From Elusimicrobia bacterium CG06_land_8_20_14_3_00_38_11 (GTDB lineage: Bacteria; Elusimicrobiota; UBA8919), in NCBI GenBank assembly GCA_002780205.1, contig PEVQ01000035.1, forward strand, positions 1 to 5,116: DNA of 5,116 bases, read 5' to 3'. Below the pieces are notes generated by a model, which had not been told where the DNA came from, ran no database searches, and saw nothing but the letters and a program-made list of their open reading frames with translations. The position numbers and the translations under genes are program-made. How positions within the stretch are numbered: position 1 is the stretch's first letter; every line of letters starts with the position of its first letter. Below are positions 4,351 through 5,116 of the stretch, one piece after another.

Positions 4351-5116
4351 GATTTATTGGTAATTTTACCGTAAACATTGCCCCTTTTTTTTCGCCGCCT
4401 GATGAAACCATAATTTTACCGTTATGTCTTTGAACTATACCGTAAGAAATTGCAAGCCCCAGCCCCGTACCTTTTCCCGGGTCTTTCGTCGTAAAGAAAG
4501 GCGTAAATATTTTTTCAAGATTTTCCTTGGATATCCCATCGCCTGTATCTTTGAAAGAAATGACAACGAAGTTGTCACCCTGATGAAAATCAGGGTCTCG
4601 TCTTTGGGATGCTGAAACAAGTTCAGCATGACATTGTTCAGCATGACATCCCGTTGTTATCGTCAATCCCCCGCCGTTTTTCATTGTTTGAATTGCGTTC
4701 GTGATGATATTCAAAAATACCTGCTGTATGTGCGGGACCGAGACATTCGTTTTTGGGACATTTTTCCCGTAATTTTTTATTACGGTTATTTTAGAGGCGA
4801 TTATATCCGACGAACATATATCCAGTGCTCCGTCAATAATTTTCGTAATGTCGGTCAATTCAAAATGGTAGTCCTTCTGCCGCGAAAAATCCAGAAGTCC
4901 TTTTGTGATTTTTCTGCATCTTTCCGCTGCTTTCGTGATTTTTCCGAGTGTCTCTCTCAGCGGGTCGGTTGGCGAAAGTTTTTCAAGCATTATCTGCGAT
5001 TGCCCCAAAACGCCGGTCAAAGGGTTGTTGAGTTCGTGTGCGATGCCGCCGGCAAGTTGCCCGAGTGAAGCCATCCTGTCCATCTGTATTATTTGCGTTT
5101 CTGATGTCCGCAGATT
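4346..5116 (-). CDS. Sensor histidine kinase, C-terminal part (5' end outside window)
   Basis: This is the transmitter half of a two-component sensor kinase of the HisKA/HATPase_c type (NtrB/ZraS-like). It would autophosphorylate on histidine and pass the phosphate to a response regulator not present here. The frame stays open to the window edge, with 11 codons (NLRTSETQIIQ) before the first ATG at 5083. The kinase motif SLGQLAGGIAHELNNPL normally follows a coiled linker, so this ATG is unlikely to be the start. Counting from that Met, the phospho-acceptor His is residue 16, the N box is about 119-133 (LNIITNA), G1 is DTGDGI at 179-184, the F box is FTPFFTTK, and G2 is GTGLGLAI at 205-212; all catalytic motifs are present. 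The oddity is residues 146-170, between the N and G1 boxes, which are encoded by a palindromic repeat inserted in frame (4573-4648). The sensor domain is not visible, so the signal is unknown. The stop codon (TAG, 4346-4348) lies inside a 28-bp perfect palindrome. Confidence 0.95.
   Translation of the reverse strand, partial: NLRTSETQIIQMDRMASLGQLAGGIAHELNNPLTGVLGQSQIMLEKLSPTDPLRETLGKITKAAERCRKITKGLLDFSRQKDYHFELTDITKIIDGALDICSSDIIASKITVIKNYGKNVPKTNVSVPHIQQVFLNIITNAIQTMKNGGGLTITTGCHAEQCHAELVSASQRRDPDFHQGDNFVVISFKDTGDGISKENLEKIFTPFFTTKDPGKGTGLGLAISYGIVQRHNGKIMVSSGGEKKGAMFTVKLPINQ
4573..4648 (-). repeat. Composite palindromic element inserted in frame in the histidine kinase
   Basis: On the minus strand the core element (4573-4633, 61 bp) begins TGTCATGCTGAACTTG and ends ATCAGGGTGACA. 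It holds two hairpins: TGCTGAA with TTCAGCA, and ACCCTGAT with ATCAGGGT. Positions 4634-4648 add a second copy of the 15-bp unit GTTCAGCATGACATT (plus-strand reading). The element has the same outer sequence as that at 3838-3893. In the kinase it encodes residues 146-170 (CHAEQCHAELVSASQ followed by RRDPDFHQGD), which have no counterpart in the usual spacing between N and G1 boxes. This resembles the way Rickettsia palindromic elements insert into genes. A smaller perfect inverted repeat (4561-4577, TGACAAC/GTTGTCA) adjoins it. Confidence 0.88.

Noticed and set aside
4628..5068. A 146-codon open frame on the plus strand opposite the kinase
   Set aside because: It is antisense to strongly conserved HisKA/HATPase_c motifs, shows no recognisable domain, and is rich in Arg/Cys/Phe as expected for a shadow frame.

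Overview
The window looks like a chromosomal piece from an uncultured, diderm (Gram-negative-type) candidate-phylum bacterium, of the Elusimicrobiota/Omnitrophota/WOR-3 kind. This is an inference from gene types and repeat content, not a phylogenetic placement. Base composition is moderately AT-rich. All four supported genes lie on the minus strand and are tightly packed. The three complete genes encode exported or membrane proteins.

Layout in the direction of transcription (high to low coordinates). (1) 5116-4346: C-terminal part of a sensor histidine kinase whose 5' end lies outside the window. (2) 4308-3901: a small secreted protein consisting of a signal peptide plus one FlgD-Ig/T9SS-C-terminal-domain-like beta module. 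(3) 3904-1853: a PorV/UPF0164-type outer-membrane beta-barrel fused to TPR repeats and a C-terminal LysM peptidoglycan-binding domain. (4) 1814-183: a natural fusion of a FliF-like periplasmic ring-building motif, a transmembrane helix and the FliG middle and C-terminal domains, with no FliG N-terminal domain. Genes 2 and 3 share a 4-bp overlap. Genes 3 and 4 are 38 bp apart, so 2-3-4 look like one operon; the kinase may belong to it or only precede it.

Together the three envelope proteins would place parts at the outer membrane (barrel), the cell wall (LysM), the periplasm (RBM3-like domain, secreted beta module) and the cytoplasmic face of the inner membrane (FliG M/C). This suggests an envelope-spanning assembly, possibly for motility or secretion. 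That idea is inference; no flagellar or T9SS core gene is visible here.

The second story is repeats. Composite palindromic elements bounded by TGTCA...TGACA occur four times: at the left edge, twice in the first 65 codons of the barrel gene, and once in frame inside the ATP-binding domain of the kinase. Separate low-complexity repeats (14-bp AT-rich, 7-bp AAGTGGG, 8-bp GTGGATAA) form the signal-peptide-coding region of all three exported proteins. In each case they stop at the same TGCCTYTWT sequence, which encodes Cys-Leu-Tyr/Phe at the presumed cleavage site. Two of these repeats are imperfect inverted repeats, whose first arm encodes the basic n-region and whose second arm encodes the hydrophobic core. 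A further AT-rich copy lies between genes 3 and 4 and contains a good sigma70-like promoter match that would give a nearly leaderless mRNA.
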